Source: Enterococcus cecorum DSM 20682 = ATCC 43198 (lineage in GTDB: Bacteria > Bacillota > Bacilli > Lactobacillales > Enterococcaceae). Taken from it: a stretch of 64,000 nt of DNA. The stretch spans positions 745,501-809,500 of the forward strand of contig NZ_ASWI01000003.1 in the NCBI RefSeq assembly GCF_000407565.1. Direction: 5' to 3'. The position numbers and the translations under genes are program-made. Below the pieces are notes generated by a model, which did no database searches, had not been told where the DNA came from, and saw only the letters and a program-made list of their open reading frames with translations. Numbering within the stretch: position 1 is the first letter of the stretch; each line of letters starts with the position of its first letter. Below, piece after piece: positions 28,466-40,032 of this stretch.

Positions 28466-29485
28466 CTATACAAATTTGACACAAACTGCTTCTGGTGCAA
28501 AGACATCTTTTTGTAGTAAGGTTAATTTTCCGGTTTGGGCATCACGTTGATATAAAGTAAGATTATCAGAATTTTGGTGTGCACAAACTAAAAATTCTTC
28601 ACTTGGATTTAAAGAAAAGTCGCGAGGGAAGTCACCATAAGTATCTACACGTTCAATAAAGGTTAAGCTACGTCCATCTTCAGCAATCGCAAAGACAACA
28701 ATTGAGTTATCGCCACGGTTGGAACCATATAAGAATTTGCCGTCTTTCGTTACTTTAACAGCAGAACCACTGTTAAAACCTTCGTAATCAGCAGGTAATG
28801 TTGGGTAAGTGGCCAATACTTCAAAATGTCCATCGGCGCGATTATAAGCTAAGACACTAATAGTACTATTTAATTCACCAAATAAATAAGCGATATCTAG
28901 TGTCGGATGGAAAGTAAGATGTCTAGGGCCTGTTTTATCGGCTACTTTTAATTTGCTCGCTAAACTTAATTTGCCATCAGCACTTAAATCATAAGTATAA
29001 ACAGTATCAGTTCCTAAATCACAAGCAACTAGGCGATGGTCAGGTGTTAAATCGGCATAGTGCGCATGAGGTTTGTCTTGGTTTTCGTGGCTACCAGTCG
29101 GATCTGTATGGGTTACTTCGTCGGTTAACGTTAAGCTACCATCTGCTTCAATTTTATAAACAGTAACTTGACCTTTATGGTAATTTGCGCTAAAGACTAA
29201 TTGACGCTCTTCATCCACCGCTACATAGCAAGGAGAAGCTCCTGGAGAAGTAACCGTATTCAATAGTTTGCCATCTTTTGAATAACTAGCGACACCGCCA
29301 TTGCCATCTACACTAGTCACATTATATAAATTTCCTTTTTCACTTAAAGCAACAAATGTAGGACCACTCTCTTCAGTGAATAAAGTTAAATTTGTTAGCT
29401 CTTTCTTGTCTGTATCTAGTTCAACAGTATAGATACCTTGACTTTTCTTTTTAGTATATGTGCCTAAAAAAATCTTTTCTTGCAT
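28466..29485 (-). CDS. 6-phosphogluconolactonase-type beta-propeller protein
   Basis: A 339-residue seven-bladed lactonase (Pgl/YkgB family), expected to hydrolyse 6-phosphogluconolactone in the oxidative pentose phosphate pathway. Family marks are the N-terminal LGTYTKKKSQGIYTVELD, the repeated blade motif (VSANYHKGQVTVY, VACDLGTDTVYTYDL), DKTGPRHLTFHP near 190 and the YGSNRGDNSIVVF block near 252. No signal peptide, so cytoplasmic. Enzymatic activity is known for some members only. SD GGAGG precedes the ATG. Confidence 0.85.
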   Translation of the reverse strand: MQEKIFLGTYTKKKSQGIYTVELDTDKKELTNLTLFTEESGPTFVALSEKGNLYNVTSVDGNGGVASYSKDGKLLNTVTSPGASPCYVAVDEERQLVFSANYHKGQVTVYKIEADGSLTLTDEVTHTDPTGSHENQDKPHAHYADLTPDHRLVACDLGTDTVYTYDLSADGKLSLASKLKVADKTGPRHLTFHPTLDIAYLFGELNSTISVLAYNRADGHFEVLATYPTLPADYEGFNSGSAVKVTKDGKFLYGSNRGDNSIVVFAIAEDGRSLTFIERVDTYGDFPRDFSLNPSEEFLVCAHQNSDNLTLYQRDAQTGKLTLLQKDVFAPEAVCVKFV

Positions 29486-29600
29486 AATCAGACCTCCAAT
29501 AACTTTTATAAAAATATTGTACCATAAAAAACATGAATTTACTCATATGAAATGAAATATGATATAATAAAGAAAAATTAGAGAACAGAGGGAATGTTTA

Positions 29601-29954
29601 ATGGCGCAAGCAAAGATTATTTCAATAGGTGAAATGGTAGCAACAACCACCGAAAATATTTTAATTTTATTTGGCAAAAAAGCCACATCAGTTTTAAAAG
29701 ATTATGCGGTGATTCAAGAATTTATCAATGAAGAAGCGAAAATCGTTCCTGGGATGGAGTTAAAATTCGGCGATCAAGTGTATCATGTAGAAAAAGTGGG
29801 AAATGCAGTGGAACATAACATGCATGAATTGAGTCATGTCAATATTTCATTTAATCCAATTGATGAGGATAAGATGATTTCAAGCATGATTTATGTCAAA
29901 CCTTATGTATTCCCTAAATTATCAGAAGGAATGATGATTACCTACGAAGAATAG
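29601..29954 (+). CDS. PTS glucitol/sorbitol-type IIA protein (orphan)
   Basis: A 117-residue protein of the glucitol/sorbitol IIA family (GutA/SrlB-like), normally a phosphocarrier for sorbitol uptake. No IIB, IIC or sorbitol dehydrogenase genes are nearby. The family histidine may lie in VEHNMHELSHVNISFN (about 73-88), but which His is phosphorylated is unclear. It is followed after 12 bases by an AI-2E-type permease, so the pair is likely an operon, and the role may be regulatory. Confidence 0.75.
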   Translation: MAQAKIISIGEMVATTTENILILFGKKATSVLKDYAVIQEFINEEAKIVPGMELKFGDQVYHVEKVGNAVEHNMHELSHVNISFNPIDEDKMISSMIYVKPYVFPKLSEGMMITYEE

Positions 29955-29966
29955 GGGGAAAAGAGC

Positions 29967-31127
29967 ATGCAGGAATCAAAGCATCAGGGAAAGATTTCTT
30001 GGTTTTGGCGATGGTTTCTAAATAATCAGATGACAGCTGTATTGCTAAATATCTTATTATTTTTATTAGTAGTCTTTACATTTACCAAGGTTTCGTATTT
30101 ATTTGAGCCAGTTTGGCAATTTTTAGCTGTTGTGGGCTTACCGATTATTATGGCCGGTATTCTTTATTATTTGATGAATCCGCTCGTGGACTTGTTAGAA
30201 AATAAAGGAGTGAAGCGCGTTTATAGTATTATTGGTTTATTTATTGTCGTGATTGCCTTGATTGTTTGGGGAATAATCGTCATTATCCCTAGCATCCAAT
30301 CTCAGACGATGAGTTTTATCAACCATCTACCTGGATATATTGAAACCATTCAAAAAGAAGGAATGAAATTTTTCAATGATCCAACTTTGAATAAATTAAC
30401 GACCGAGTTTCAAGATTCAGGTCAGAAATTACTTGATAATATTACTGATTTGGTCAAAAACTTATCGACTGTCACGATTAAAAATATCGGCAGTTTCTTT
30501 GGCACTTTGGCAACGATTGTCATCTCATTAATTACTATGCCGTTTATTTTGTTTTATTTATTGCGCGATGGTAAGAATTTAGGGCCCTATATCGTACAAT
30601 TTTTACCAACCAAATTACGTCAACCTACTTTAAAAATTTTAAGTGAAGCAAATGATCAAATCGCTTCTTATATTCGAGGACAATTAACGGTGGCTTTTGC
30701 TGTGGCGGTAATGTTTGTCATTGGCTTTTCTGTTATTGGCTTAGATTATGCAATTACATTAGGAGTGATTGCTGGATTCTTAAATTTGATTCCATATTTA
30801 GGATCCTTTTTAGCAATGGTACCTGCGATTATTTTAGGAATTGTAGGCGGCCCTATTTTATTAGTGAAAGTCTTAGTCGTGTTTGTGATTGAGCAGACGA
30901 TTGAAGGACGTTTTATTTCACCATTAGTTTTAGGAAGTCAATTAGCCGTTCATCCAATTACAATCCTATTTGTATTATTAACTTCAGGAAAATTATTTGG
31001 CCTAGTCGGTGTGGTTTTAGGGATTCCGACCTATGCCGTATTAAAAGTAGTGATTAGCAATATCTTTCAATGGTATCAAGCACGTTCACGATTGTATGAA
31101 GAAATTGAAAACTCAGAAGAAAGATAA
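29967..31127 (+). CDS. AI-2E/PerM-family permease
   Basis: A 386-residue membrane protein of the AI-2E transporter superfamily, with about seven helices: two near residues 20-70, one at 84-110, an extracytoplasmic segment with many charged residues (about 115-165), then four C-terminal helices. The family segment GVIAGFLNLIPYLGSFLAM is near 267-285. Members include AI-2 exporters and Na+/H+ antiporters; the substrate here is unknown. Its terminator has been split by an IS. Confidence 0.8.
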   Translation: MQESKHQGKISWFWRWFLNNQMTAVLLNILLFLLVVFTFTKVSYLFEPVWQFLAVVGLPIIMAGILYYLMNPLVDLLENKGVKRVYSIIGLFIVVIALIVWGIIVIIPSIQSQTMSFINHLPGYIETIQKEGMKFFNDPTLNKLTTEFQDSGQKLLDNITDLVKNLSTVTIKNIGSFFGTLATIVISLITMPFILFYLLRDGKNLGPYIVQFLPTKLRQPTLKILSEANDQIASYIRGQLTVAFAVAVMFVIGFSVIGLDYAITLGVIAGFLNLIPYLGSFLAMVPAIILGIVGGPILLVKVLVVFVIEQTIEGRFISPLVLGSQLAVHPITILFVLLTSGKLFGLVGVVLGIPTYAVLKVVISNIFQWYQARSRLYEEIENSEER

Positions 31128-31132
31128 AAAAA

Positions 31133-31141
31133 GGTCCTGCG
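31133..31141 (+). terminator. left arm of a terminator interrupted by an IS
   Basis: GGTCCTGCG is the 5' arm of a 9-bp stem whose 3' arm CGCAGGACC plus six T lies at 32683-32697 beyond the IS. Removing the IS and one AAT copy restores GGTCCTGCG-AAT-CGCAGGACC-TTTTTT, the terminator of the AI-2E-type gene. Confidence 0.8.
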
Positions 31142-31173
31142 AATGAGGTGACCCCCAAAAGTTAGACTTTTTT

Positions 31174-31200
31174 ACGAGACGACTCCGGTCGTCTCGTTTT
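31174..31200 (+). terminator. IS-internal terminator-like hairpin
   Basis: ACGAGACGAC pairs with GTCGTCTCGT followed by TTT on the plus strand, inside the IS left end. It would stop transcripts entering from the AI-2E-type gene, protecting the transposase from antisense transcription. Confidence 0.65.
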
Positions 31201-31202
31201 CA

Positions 31203-32021
31203 TTATGCAGCTAAAAGATGGAGCCTATATTGAACAGGACTCATCCATCCTAACTTTTCTTTTATTCGTTGTTCATTATAATACTTTATAAATCGTTCTA
31301 TTTCCATTTTTAATTCCTCATAGCTATAGTAAATAACGCCATAGTATATCTCTTGCTTAAGCAGACCGAAGAAATTCTCCATTACGGAATTATCTAGACA
31401 GTTGCCCTTTCGAGACATGCTTTGAAATATTCGTTCTTCTTTTAGCCTGTGAGAGTACGCCTTCATCTGGTATGCCCAACCCTGGTCAGAATGGAATGTT
31501 CGTCTATAAGGGCAGTCTGAAGTGATTTCAATGGCTTTATCCAAGGCATTCATTACATTCTTTGCTGAAGGTTTCTTATCGATACCGTAACTTAGTATTT
31601 CTCCATTACACATATCCATAAATGGATCTAAATACAGCTTATGCATTGTCATATGTCCTTTGACATCAACTTCATAATACTTAAATTCAGTCGTATCCGT
31701 TGTGATTTTTTGATGGGGTATGTGCGTATTAAAGCGTCTGCGAATTCTGTTGGGTGCAATGGTACCAGTCCTGCCCCTATAGGAACTATATTTCCTACTT
31801 TTGCGTGTGTAGGATGTCACCTGCAAGCCAAGTTTTTGAACTATTCGCTGAACCTTCTTTTTGTTGATGAGATATCCCTGATTATGAAGCTCTCCATGTA
31901 TTCTACGATATCCGTAATCCTTATTATTCTTACGGATTTCTTGGATTTTTTCTTCAAGTTCTTTGTCAGGATTTTCTCTATCAAATCGTTTTTGCCAATA
32001 CATATATGTTGCTTTAGGCAT
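31203..32021 (-). CDS. IS3-family transposase OrfB
   Basis: Catalytic part of the transposase, 272 residues from the internal ATG. An HTH-like N-terminus (DYGYRRIHGELHNQGYLINK) precedes the RNase H-like core with DDE residues in TTDTTEFKYYE (first D), HSDQGWAYQM (second D) and SRKGNCLDNSVMENFFGLLK (E). In IS3 elements OrfB is made as a fusion with OrfA through a -1 frameshift. Here the -1 frame is open from the A6 run at 32095-32100 through this start (adds NERTALVINSLRREFKLKD). Confidence 0.9.
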   Translation of the reverse strand: MPKATYMYWQKRFDRENPDKELEEKIQEIRKNNKDYGYRRIHGELHNQGYLINKKKVQRIVQKLGLQVTSYTRKSRKYSSYRGRTGTIAPNRIRRRFNTHIPHQKITTDTTEFKYYEVDVKGHMTMHKLYLDPFMDMCNGEILSYGIDKKPSAKNVMNALDKAIEITSDCPYRRTFHSDQGWAYQMKAYSHRLKEERIFQSMSRKGNCLDNSVMENFFGLLKQEIYYGVIYYSYEELKMEIERFIKYYNEQRIKEKLGWMSPVQYRLHLLAA

Positions 32022-32044
32022 GCCTGTATAAGAGAGAAGGTCTT

Positions 32045-32623
32045 TTAGTTTGAATTCTCGTCGGAGACTGTTGATGACGAGTGCCGTTCTCTCATTTTTT
32101 CCTCGTCCTCTAAACGCAGCCTCCTCAGTTCTTTTAAAAAGGCATTCTCAATTCTCAATTTAAGAAGTTCCTCTTCTAGCTCTTTTACATGTTCTGCACT
32201 TGTATCAACAGAAGATTCTTCAACTGGTTTGTTTTGTGTATTGCCATTAGTTGTATTCAATGTTTTCTTTCGTCCCTTCTTGCGTGGTCTTAGGGCATCA
32301 GGACCAGCTGCACGAAAGCGACTCACCCAATTTGTGATCATACTTGGATTAGTAATTCCTTCTTGCAGAGCTAAATCTTGATATGAGATTTCACTTGATA
32401 AATATAACTCTACTATAGAAAGCTTCTTTTCAAAAGAATAAAAATCTTTTTTTCTAGAACGTTTTAATCCTTCATCACCAAATGCATTGTAATTATCCAC
32501 CCATAGTTTAACTTTATTAACAGATGGAATGCCGAACTTATTTGCAAGATAAGTATAACCACCTTCGCCATTAAGATAAGCATTTACAACTTGCTTTTTA
32601 AACTCAAAAGAATATTTGGACAT
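32045..32623 (-). CDS. IS3-family transposase OrfA
   Basis: DNA-binding part of the transposase, 192 residues with two HTH regions (about 4-60 and 66-112) and a C-terminal leucine-zipper-like coiled coil (EHVKELEEELLKLRIENAFL). The ATG at 32623 follows GGAGGTCGGT. Near the 3' end GAGGAAAAAATGAGA (A6 at 32095-32100) is the likely site where ribosomes slip to -1 to make the OrfAB transposase. Confidence 0.88.
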   Translation of the reverse strand: MSKYSFEFKKQVVNAYLNGEGGYTYLANKFGIPSVNKVKLWVDNYNAFGDEGLKRSRKKDFYSFEKKLSIVELYLSSEISYQDLALQEGITNPSMITNWVSRFRAAGPDALRPRKKGRKKTLNTTNGNTQNKPVEESSVDTSAEHVKELEEELLKLRIENAFLKELRRLRLEDEEKMRERHSSSTVSDENSN

Positions 32624-32679
32624 AAAAATACCGACCTCCAATTGTTAGATTTTATGGTCTAACTTTTGGGGGTCGGTAC

Positions 32680-32697
32680 AATCGCAGGACCTTTTTT
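32680..32697 (+). terminator. right arm of the IS-split terminator
   Basis: AAT target repeat (32680-32682), then CGCAGGACC and TTTTTT. It completes the stem begun at 31133. Confidence 0.8.
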
Positions 32698-32709
32698 GCA
32701 ATGTGAGTT

Positions 32710-33000
32710 TTAGGCAGCTTTTTTGAAGGCTTTAACGCCACCGATAATATGAGTTGCTTTGAAACCATTGTTACGTAAAAATTCAGCAATAATCTCTGAA
32801 CGACGACCTGAATGGCTAAGTACGTAATATTGAGTTTCGGCGTTTAATTCATTTAATCGATTAGGTAAACTTGTTGTAGTCATTGCAACAGTATTTGGTA
32901 AGCTAAATTCTGCAATCGCCGCTTTGTCGCGAATGTCTAATACGACCACATCTTCATTTCCTACAATTGCTTGGAAATCTTGAATAGTAATTGAATGCAT
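32710..33000 (-). CDS. rhodanese-like protein lacking the catalytic cysteine
   Basis: Single rhodanese domain of 96 residues, cytoplasmic. The fold is recognisable (VVVLDIRDKAAIAEFSLPN near 20-38, GGVKAFKKA at the C-terminus). The active-site loop, normally C-x5-R starting with Cys, reads YYVLSHSGRRSE, so the sulfur-accepting Cys is replaced by Ser. It is thus unlikely to be a sulfurtransferase and may act as a binding domain. ATG 33000 follows AGGAGGTAGAG; the longer upstream frame has no SD. Confidence 0.8.
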   Translation of the reverse strand: MHSITIQDFQAIVGNEDVVVLDIRDKAAIAEFSLPNTVAMTTTSLPNRLNELNAETQYYVLSHSGRRSEIIAEFLRNNGFKATHIIGGVKAFKKAA

Positions 33001-33251
33001 GACTCTACCTCCTAGATGTATTTTTATTTTCAAAAAGTCAACATCATCATTAAAGTAAAGAAAACTAAAATCTTTCTCTTTATGTTGAAACATTTTAGGA
33101 GATTTTGAATGAAATTGCAAGTAATTTTCCTTTTGTTTTCAGAAAATACAAAATCTTTAATAAAAAGGCAATAAAGCTGTCTGTTATTTACCAATAAGTC
33201 TTGACAGAAATTGAGTGATTTTGAAAAAAGCGTGTTTTTCATGAAAAGTTC
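33001..33251. other. intergenic region upstream of rhodanese gene and rpsO
   Basis: About 250 A/T-rich bases without a convincing gene. It should contain the promoter of the minus-strand rhodanese gene. No repeat or strong hairpin is evident. Confidence 0.4.
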
Positions 33252-33280
33252 TTGCATTTTACGCATAAATCAAGTAAAGT
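33252..33280 (+). promoter_or_regulatory. rpsO promoter
   Basis: TTGCAT, a 17-base spacer and TAAAGT, 99 bases before rpsO. The leader may fold for S15 autoregulation, but no specific S15 site was recognised. Confidence 0.6.
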
Positions 33281-33379
33281 AAATTTGTGTGTAAAAACAC
33301 CTCCATTACTTGGTTTTGCGAATCACCAACGCTTTACTCAGTTTTCGGAGCAATATATTAGAAAGATAGGTGTAATGAA

Positions 33380-33649
33380 ATGGCAATTTCAAAAGAATTA
33401 AAAAATGAAATCATGAAAAAATATGCACGTCATGAAGGTGACACTGGTTCTCCAGAAGTACAAATCGCTGTATTAACAGAAGAAATCAACCACCTAAATG
33501 AACATGCTCGCCAACACAAAAAAGACCACCATTCATATCGTGGACTAATGAAAAAAGTTGGTCACCGTCGTAACTTATTAGCATACTTACGTCAAAAAGA
33601 TGTGCAACGTTACCGCGAATTAATCCAATCATTAGGATTACGTCGTTAA
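33380..33649 (+). CDS. rpsO: 30S ribosomal protein S15
   Basis: Primary 16S rRNA-binding protein of the small-subunit platform. It is 89 residues, the usual length, with family motifs [20 protein letters not shown] (19-38), the HSYRGL segment and C-terminal [20 protein letters not shown]. The gene precedes pnp in the order common to bacteria. Confidence 0.97.
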   Translation: MAISKELKNEIMKKYARHEGDTGSPEVQIAVLTEEINHLNEHARQHKKDHHSYRGLMKKVGHRRNLLAYLRQKDVQRYRELIQSLGLRR

Positions 33650-33661
33650 TCGACTCAGAAG

Positions 33662-33697
33662 AAAAAGTGAGGTTCACACTGAATCTCACTTTTTTTG
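33662..33697 (+). terminator. Rho-independent terminator of rpsO
   Basis: AAAAAGTGAG pairs with CTCACTTTTT and runs into T residues, directly after rpsO. pnp transcription by read-through or from its own promoter is possible. Confidence 0.8.
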
Positions 33698-33860
33698 TAA
33701 AAGGTAGTGAAGCAATGAGAAAATTCAGTAGATAAGGTCTCAAAAATACCTTATGCACTAGGATTCGTTGCCTAAATCCGTAAACAAAGCTATCCAGTGG
33801 GAAACTTTGCCCACGAATAAAATTGATTGAAATTTTTATCACTGGGGTTTCTTTGTCTTA

Positions 33861-33914
33861 CTACTAACCAAAGGAAAGGGAACAAATTTTTGTGCGTTTC
33901 CCTTTGTTTAGTAG
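33861..33914 (+). promoter_or_regulatory. long stem-loop in the pnp leader
   Basis: CTACTAACCAAAGGAAAGGG pairs with CCCTTTGTTTAGTAG-containing sequence 29 bases before pnp. In other bacteria such leader stems are cut by RNase III and then used by PNPase to control its own mRNA; the same role here is inferred. Confidence 0.55.
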
Positions 33915-33942
33915 CAAGTCCCCCGGTAAGAAAGGAAACATT

Positions 33943-36054
33943 ATGACAAAACAAGTATTTTCAACCACTTGGGGAGGCCACCCACTATCAGTTGAAATCG
34001 GTCAATTAGCAAAACAAGCCAATGGTGCTGTTTTAGTTCGTTATGGAGATACTGTAGTACTAAGTGCAGCAGTTGCCTCAAAAGAAGCCAAAGATGCTGA
34101 CTTCTTCCCATTAACCATCAATTATGAAGAAAAAATGTACGCAGTTGGTAAAGTCCCAGGGGGCTTTATTAAACGTGAAGGTCGTCCGTCTACAGAAGCT
34201 ACTTTAACCGCGCGTTTGATTGACCGTCCTATCCGTCCAATGTTTGCGGAAGGTTTTAGAAATGAAGTTCAAGTCACAAATATCGTTATGAGTGTGGAAC
34301 AAGACTGCTCACCAGCAATGGCCGCAATGTTAGGTTCCTCTTTAGCGCTTTCTATTTCAGATATTCCATTTGATGGTCCGATTGCTGGTGTTCAAGTGGG
34401 TCGTGTCAATGGCGAATATGTATTGAATCCTACTATTGAACAACAAGAGCAATCAGATATTGATTTAACAGTTGCCGGAACAAAAAAAGCGATTAACATG
34501 GTAGAATCAGGTGCCAAAGAAGTATCTGAAGAAGATATGTTAGGTGCATTATTATTTGGTTTTGAAGCTATTAAAGAAATGGTGACGTTCCAAGAAGAAG
34601 TAGTGAGCCAAGTTGGTAAAGAGAAGATGGAAGTTGTGTTATTGCAACTTGATCCAGAATTGAAAAAAGCCATTTATGATGCAAACTACCAAACAATGAA
34701 AACCGCCGTCTTAACAGAAGAAAAATTGGCGCGTGAAGAAGAAATCGAAAACGTCAAAGCGATGATTATTGCCGAATACGAAGCCATCGCCGCTGATATT
34801 GAAGACGAAGAAGAAGCAAGTCAATTATTAAAAGAAGTCAAACAAATCACGGAAGACTTAGAAAAAGATGTCGTTCGTGAATTAATTACGATTGATAAGA
34901 TTCGTCCAGATGGTCGTAAGCTAGATGAAATTCGTCCATTATCTTCTGAAGTAGCATTATTACCACGTGTGCATGGTTCAGGATTATTTACTCGCGGACA
35001 AACTCAGGCCTTATCAGCTTGTACTTTAGCGCCATTGGGGGAACATCAAGTAATCGATGGTTTAGGTGTTCAAGAGTCTAAACGTTTCATCCACCACTAT
35101 AACTTTCCACAATTTTCAGTTGGGTCTGTTGGTCGTGCAGGTTCTCCTGGTCGTCGTGAAATCGGACATGGTGCTTTAGGCGAACGTGCTTTAGCGCAAG
35201 TCATTCCTAGTGAAAAAGACTTCCCTTACACTATCCGTTTAGTTGCGGAAGTATTAGAGTCTAACGGTTCATCTTCTCAAGCAAGTATTTGTGCCGGTAC
35301 ACTAGCTTTAATGGATGCTGGGGTGCCAATCAAAGCGCCAGTAGCTGGGATTGCAATGGGGTTAGTTTCTGATGGCGAAAACTATACAATTTTAACAGAT
35401 ATCCAAGGCTTAGAAGACCACCTAGGAGACATGGACTTCAAAGTAGCTGGTACGAAAGATGGGATTACTGCTTTACAAATGGATATTAAGATTCAAGGGA
35501 TTACCGAACAAATCTTAACAGAAGCGTTAGAACAAGCGAAAAAAGCTCGTATGGAAATCTTAGCTGAGTTAACTTCAACAATCAGTGAACCTCGTAAAGA
35601 ATTGAGCCCATATGCGCCTAAGATTGAAATGATTCAAATCGATCCAGCTAAAATTAAAGATGTCATCGGTAAAGGCGGCGAAACAATCAATAATATCATC
35701 GAACAAACAGGCGTAAAAATTGATATTGACCAAGATGGTAATGTCTCAATTGCTTCATCTGATGCTGAAATGATTGCAAAAGCGATTGAAATCATTGAAG
35801 AAATCACAAAAGAAGTAGAAGTTGGCCAAGTTTATCTTGGAAAAGTCGTTCGTATTGAAAAATTCGGGGCTTTTGTCAATTTAATCAAAGGTAAAGATGG
35901 CTTAGTACACATCTCTCAATTGGCTAATGAACGTGTGAATAAAGTGGAAGATGTCGTGAAATTAGGCGATGAAATCCTTGTTAAAGTAACAGAAATCGAT
36001 GATAAAGGACGTATTAATTTATCACGTAAAGCTTTACTAAACGAAGAAGAATAA
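33943..36054 (+). CDS. pnp: polyribonucleotide nucleotidyltransferase (PNPase)
   Basis: Phosphorolytic 3'-5' exoribonuclease of the mRNA degradation machinery. The 703-residue protein has two RNase PH domains (first from [20 protein letters not shown]; second with [30 protein letters not shown] near 385-415), a KH domain ([18 protein letters not shown] near 570) and a C-terminal S1 domain ([20 protein letters not shown] to the end). Start 33943 follows AAGAAAGGAAAC; the frame extends upstream through the leader hairpin, which is not coding. Confidence 0.96.
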   Translation: MTKQVFSTTWGGHPLSVEIGQLAKQANGAVLVRYGDTVVLSAAVASKEAKDADFFPLTINYEEKMYAVGKVPGGFIKREGRPSTEATLTARLIDRPIRPMFAEGFRNEVQVTNIVMSVEQDCSPAMAAMLGSSLALSISDIPFDGPIAGVQVGRVNGEYVLNPTIEQQEQSDIDLTVAGTKKAINMVESGAKEVSEEDMLGALLFGFEAIKEMVTFQEEVVSQVGKEKMEVVLLQLDPELKKAIYDANYQTMKTAVLTEEKLAREEEIENVKAMIIAEYEAIAADIEDEEEASQLLKEVKQITEDLEKDVVRELITIDKIRPDGRKLDEIRPLSSEVALLPRVHGSGLFTRGQTQALSACTLAPLGEHQVIDGLGVQESKRFIHHYNFPQFSVGSVGRAGSPGRREIGHGALGERALAQVIPSEKDFPYTIRLVAEVLESNGSSSQASICAGTLALMDAGVPIKAPVAGIAMGLVSDGENYTILTDIQGLEDHLGDMDFKVAGTKDGITALQMDIKIQGITEQILTEALEQAKKARMEILAELTSTISEPRKELSPYAPKIEMIQIDPAKIKDVIGKGGETINNIIEQTGVKIDIDQDGNVSIASSDAEMIAKAIEIIEEITKEVEVGQVYLGKVVRIEKFGAFVNLIKGKDGLVHISQLANERVNKVEDVVKLGDEILVKVTEIDDKGRINLSRKALLNEEE

Positions 36055-36085
36055 TCGATGTAATTCATAGTAATTCATAAATAGA

Positions 36086-36135
36086 AGAAAGTATTGGTTT
36101 TTAGGGAAATCCTGGAGACAATACTTTCTTTTTTA
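36086..36135 (+). terminator. Rho-independent terminator of pnp
   Basis: AGAAAGTATTG pairs perfectly with CAATACTTTCT, followed by TTTTTT. Confidence 0.85.
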
Positions 36136-36185
36136 TACTTATTCTAAAAAGTTAAAAAATTTTTCGCGAAATGAGTGCAATTGAT

Positions 36186-36214
36186 TTGAATATCATTCTC
36201 AATTAGTCTAAAAT
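36186..36214 (+). promoter_or_regulatory. suf promoter with Fur/PerR-like box
   Basis: TTGAAT, a 17-base spacer and TAAAAT. The spacer overlaps TGAATATCATTCTCA (36187-36201), which fits the 7-1-7 Fur/PerR consensus TGANAATNATTNTCA at all but one fixed position. Iron- or peroxide-responsive repression of Fe-S cluster assembly is a reasonable inference. Confidence 0.65.
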
Positions 36215-36245
36215 AAAAAAGAACATTATAAAAGGGGGCAATGAG

Positions 36246-37019
36246 ATGTCAACATTAGAAATTAAAGACTTACATGTTTCAATTGAAGATAAGGAAATTT
36301 TAAAAGGCGTGAACTTAACGCTAAAAACAGGTGAAATTCATGCCATTATGGGACCAAACGGAACAGGGAAATCTACCTTGTCCGCTGCAATTATGGGTAA
36401 CCCAAATTATGAAGTGACACAAGGGGAAATTCTATTAGATGGTCAAAATATTTTAGAATTAGAAGTGGATGAACGTGCGCGCTTAGGTTTATTCTTAGCA
36501 ATGCAATATCCAAGTGAAATCCCAGGAATTACTAATGCAGAATTCATGCGTGCTGCAATCAATGCGCGTCGTGAAGAAGATGATAAGATTTCAGTTCGCG
36601 AATTCTTGAAAAAATTAGACGAAAAGATGGACTTATTAAATATGCCTGAAGAAATGGCTGAACGTTACTTAAATGAAGGCTTCTCAGGTGGGGAAAAGAA
36701 ACGTAATGAAATTCTACAATTATTAATGTTAGAACCAAGCTTTGCGATTTTAGATGAAATTGACTCTGGTTTGGATATTGATGCCTTAAAAGTAGTTGCT
36801 AAAGGGGTCAATGCGATGCGTGGCGATGACTTTGGGGCTTTAATCATTACCCACTATCAACGTTTATTAAACTATATTACACCAGATGTCGTGCATATTA
36901 TGATGGATGGACGTGTGGTCTTAACTGGCGATGCTGATTTAGCTAAACGTCTTGAAGCAGAAGGATATGCCGGTATCAGTAAAGAATTAGGTATTGAATA
37001 CAAAGAAGACGAAGCGTAA
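36246..37019 (+). CDS. sufC: Fe-S cluster assembly ATPase SufC
   Basis: ABC-type ATPase of the SufBCD scaffold, which builds Fe-S clusters in the cytoplasm. It is 257 residues with Walker A GPNGTGKST (36-44), signature FSGGEKKRNEILQ (about 148-160, the Suf-specific variant) and Walker B AILDEIDSGLD (about 170-180). First gene of sufC-D-S-U-B, with 14 bases to sufD; SD AAAGGGGG precedes the ATG. Confidence 0.96.
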   Translation: MSTLEIKDLHVSIEDKEILKGVNLTLKTGEIHAIMGPNGTGKSTLSAAIMGNPNYEVTQGEILLDGQNILELEVDERARLGLFLAMQYPSEIPGITNAEFMRAAINARREEDDKISVREFLKKLDEKMDLLNMPEEMAERYLNEGFSGGEKKRNEILQLLMLEPSFAILDEIDSGLDIDALKVVAKGVNAMRGDDFGALIITHYQRLLNYITPDVVHIMMDGRVVLTGDADLAKRLEAEGYAGISKELGIEYKEDEA

Positions 37020-37033
37020 GGGGGAATCGATCA

Positions 37034-40027
<2,994 letters not shown>

Positions 40028-40032
40028 TCAAT

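Larger units (their letters stand above)
31145..32679 (-). mobile_element. IS3-family (IS150-group-like) insertion sequence
   Basis: A 1,535-bp element with ends sharing GACCCCCAAAAGTTAGAC as inverted repeats, flanked by AAT direct repeats (31142-31144 and 32680-32682). It carries orfA and orfB on the minus strand and an internal hairpin at its left end. Target is the 3-base loop of a terminator hairpin. Confidence 0.9.
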
